A DNA stretch of 64,000 nucleotides from NCBI GenBank assembly GCA_029239975.1, contig JARBTX010000006.1, forward strand, positions 42,535 to 106,534, read 5' to 3'. Position 1 is the first letter of the stretch. Each line of letters starts with the position of its first letter. Position numbers and translations under genes: made by a program. Below, in pieces: positions 62,450 to 64,000 of this stretch. The notes beneath the pieces are model-generated. The model did not search any database. It had not been told where the DNA came from and was given only the letters and a program-made list of their open reading frames with translations. Source of the stretch: Anaerocolumna sp. Lineage in GTDB: Bacteria; Bacillota; Clostridia; Lachnospirales; Lachnospiraceae.

Positions 62450-63751
62450 ATGGACGGTAAAATTATATCTTTTTATATTGATGTTATATATAATTTGTTA
62501 GCTTATTTTACATATATGAAATATTGCAATTTTTATATGATGGGTAATGGAAAAAAGCCTACCTATTTTAGAAATTATTGCTTAATGATTGTGTTCCACT
62601 TTATAACCAGTTATGGTACTATTCCATTATTATGGTTATTAACAATAATAGTGGAACTCTTATTTAATCAATTATCTTACTACATCTCGTATAAAAAAAA
62701 TCTCATTCATGTACTACGATTTAATGTCATTTTTTATTTATCCATAGTGTTAGGACATACTCTTGGTATTTTTATATTTGATAATAGTGTTCTGCTTAAT
62801 AATGGTTTTTATCAGAATTTAAAAGGAATCATTATATGTACTGTTGTTTATATACTTTTATCCTTAATCTTTAGCAATAAATCTGCCCAAAAAACACCTT
62901 TACATAATCCTTACAAAAAGTATGTCTACTTTATTTTATGCCTTATTGTTTTTATATTATGCGCATTAGTAATATATAATATCAATTTTAATGTTTCGAA
63001 AGAGACACTTGAGTTTGTGGTGCTAATTACCTTTATGATTAATATAGTAATGATTATTTTAATTATTACTATATATGAAAGAATTGTGGATTTCCTGCAA
63101 GAATCAGCCTTAGAGCAATTTAAGCTTCAAAAATATGAATTAAATCAGAATTTTTATAATGAATTAACAGAAAAATCAAGACAACTAAGTTCCCTGCGAC
63201 ATGATTTTAAAAATCACTTAGGTGTAATTAGAGGAAGGCTTATTCAAGAGAAATATCAAGATGCAATAAGCTATTTGGACTCCTTGTTAGATTACACTCA
63301 GACAGTAAGTGAATTGATTATTACGAATAATCAAACAATCTCTTCTATCTTGCAGGCAAAGAAATCAGAATGTGAAAGAAAAGAAATTAGATTTAGATAC
63401 GAAATAGGTTTTGATAAAATATATAATATCACCGATATGGACCTAATTATTGTCCTTGGTAATATTTTAGATAATGCAATATTTGCAGCCAGTAAAACTT
63501 TTGGTCATATGAAAGAATTAAATCTTTCTATAAAACAGGTAGATTCTTATTTAACCATTATATGTAAAAACGGGATAACAGAAAGACCAATTGAAGTAGA
63601 TGGACATCTGATATCCACCAAAAAAGATAAAACCATGCATGGTATAGGACTTAATAATGTAATGGAAACATGTGAAAAATATAATGGTCAATGCTTTTAT
63701 CATTATGATGAAAAGGAATTTACCATCAATATATTATTACCTAATTATTAA
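62450..63751 (+). CDS. GHKL sensor histidine kinase (HPK10; AgrC/ComD-like)
   Basis: 433 residues from the ATG at 62450 with GAGG upstream. Five to seven membrane helices span about residues 5-210 (a sensor typical of peptide-pheromone receptors). A short coiled coil follows, then the H-box SLRHDFKNHLGVIRG with phosphoacceptor His251, N-box GNILDNAIFAA (about 337-347) and G-box HGIGLNNVMETCEKY (about 397-411). The protein is similar in layout to AgrC, ComD and BlpH, which detect exported peptides and phosphorylate LytTR regulators. It lies divergent to the peptide operon and convergent with a LytTR gene. The peptide at 62129-62278 is its probable ligand, by position. Confidence 0.88.
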   Translation: MDGKIISFYIDVIYNLLAYFTYMKYCNFYMMGNGKKPTYFRNYCLMIVFHFITSYGTIPLLWLLTIIVELLFNQLSYYISYKKNLIHVLRFNVIFYLSIVLGHTLGIFIFDNSVLLNNGFYQNLKGIIICTVVYILLSLIFSNKSAQKTPLHNPYKKYVYFILCLIVFILCALVIYNINFNVSKETLEFVVLITFMINIVMIILIITIYERIVDFLQESALEQFKLQKYELNQNFYNELTEKSRQLSSLRHDFKNHLGVIRGRLIQEKYQDAISYLDSLLDYTQTVSELIITNNQTISSILQAKKSECERKEIRFRYEIGFDKIYNITDMDLIIVLGNILDNAIFAASKTFGHMKELNLSIKQVDSYLTIICKNGITERPIEVDGHLISTKKDKTMHGIGLNNVMETCEKYNGQCFYHYDEKEFTINILLPNY

Positions 63752-63803
63752 TTTTGAAGATTATTAAGATTGGGCAATATTGATATTGGGAAATATTAAT
63801 AAT

Positions 63804-63855
63804 TTATCTAGCACCAATTGAATTTAATCAATTTGGTGCTAGATTTAATTTTTGG
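63804..63855. terminator. Bidirectional terminator between kinase and LytTR genes
   Basis: ATCTAGCACCAATTGA (63806-63821) pairs with TCAATTTGGTGCTAGAT (63828-63844) around a 6-nt loop, with one extra T; T-rich flanks lie on both sides. The LytTR stop codon (63828-63830) is in the base of the right arm. Confidence 0.75.
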
Positions 63856-64000
63856 TATAAACTATTCATAAATCGTTCTTTAACGTCTTTATAGTATTTT
63901 CTACTAATTGGTACTTCAATATAATCTCTTAATATAACCGTTGATTTAGCAACTTCTTGTATCAAATCGAAATTAACAATATATCCTTGATGTACATATA
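63828..64000 (-). CDS. LytTR DNA-binding response regulator, C-terminal part (cut by window edge)
   Basis: 57 codons of the C terminus are in the window. They read YVHQGYIVNFDLIQEV, then TVILRDYIEVPISRKYYKDV and end LYQKLNLAPN. The pattern H-x-x-Y-I-V-N and the P-[IV]-S-R-x-Y-x-x-[VF] motif are the hallmarks of the LytTR DNA-binding domain. The receiver domain lies outside. It is convergent with the GHKL kinase and is its likely partner. Confidence 0.82.
   Translation of the reverse strand, partial: YVHQGYIVNFDLIQEVAKSTVILRDYIEVPISRKYYKDVKERFMNSLYQKLNLAPN

Overview
The window comes from a low-GC, spore-forming, anaerobic member of the Firmicutes, most likely Lachnospiraceae and close to Clostridium (Lachnoclostridium) phytofermentans. 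The evidence is the AT-rich sequence, strong Shine-Dalgarno sites, sporulation genes (spoIIR, sipL-like, cotS-like, SpoIIQ-like, veg), four [FeFe]-hydrogenase-type proteins and a T-box-controlled ileS. The species is inferred from gene content only. No rRNA, tRNA, insertion sequence, prophage or CRISPR array was seen.

Layout. 1-2,900: a truncated nucleotidyltransferase, a P-loop kinase-like gene, a 174-bp hairpin repeat and asnS. 3,000-17,300: a hydrogenase island. A sensory [FeFe] hydrogenase with a PAS domain is coupled to a SpoIIE-type phosphatase, followed by a group-B-like hydrogenase. A leftward operon encodes two DRTGG proteins, an anti-sigma-type ATPase, a second sensory-type hydrogenase and a PHP phosphoesterase. 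A rightward operon encodes the electron-bifurcating hydrogenase HydC/HydB/HydA and has a near-consensus Rex operator. 17,300-24,900: a lipoprotein, a membrane glycerophosphodiester phosphodiesterase, a cytoplasmic GH5 glycosidase, a PadR/DUF2812 pair and a SpoIIQ-like protein. 24,900-34,000: a MoxR/DUF58/transglutaminase operon and glycogen phosphorylase followed closely by a chemoreceptor. 34,000-48,400: a winged-helix regulator with paired operators, T-box ileS, a D,D-carboxypeptidase, pncB, plsC, DUF1934, murI/ddl, spoIIR, ispE and a conserved-looking hypothetical. 48,400-56,100: an 18-copy tandem repeat, a SipL-like protein, veg, a PrcB-like lipoprotein, a PEGA protein, a CotS-like protein and cca.

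56,500-64,000 holds the most unusual system. An unlisted 49-residue peptide with a double-glycine-type leader lies upstream of a C39-peptidase ABC exporter, an HlyD-type adaptor and a secreted coiled-coil protein resembling TolC. A divergent AgrC/ComD-like GHKL kinase and a convergent LytTR regulator (cut by the window end) flank it. A 21-bp-period direct repeat sits just upstream of the peptide promoter. Together they look like a peptide-signalling or bacteriocin locus with a tripartite-style exporter in an organism expected to have a single membrane.

How the genes work together: the hydrogenase island combines catalytic hydrogenases with sensor-type relatives and signalling proteins (phosphatase, HATPases, DRTGG, PHP), suggesting H2 or redox sensing tied to NADH through Rex. 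Gaps longer than about 300 bp are covered by entries or contain only the elements listed in them; 1004-1234 and 23530-23800 show nothing recognisable.
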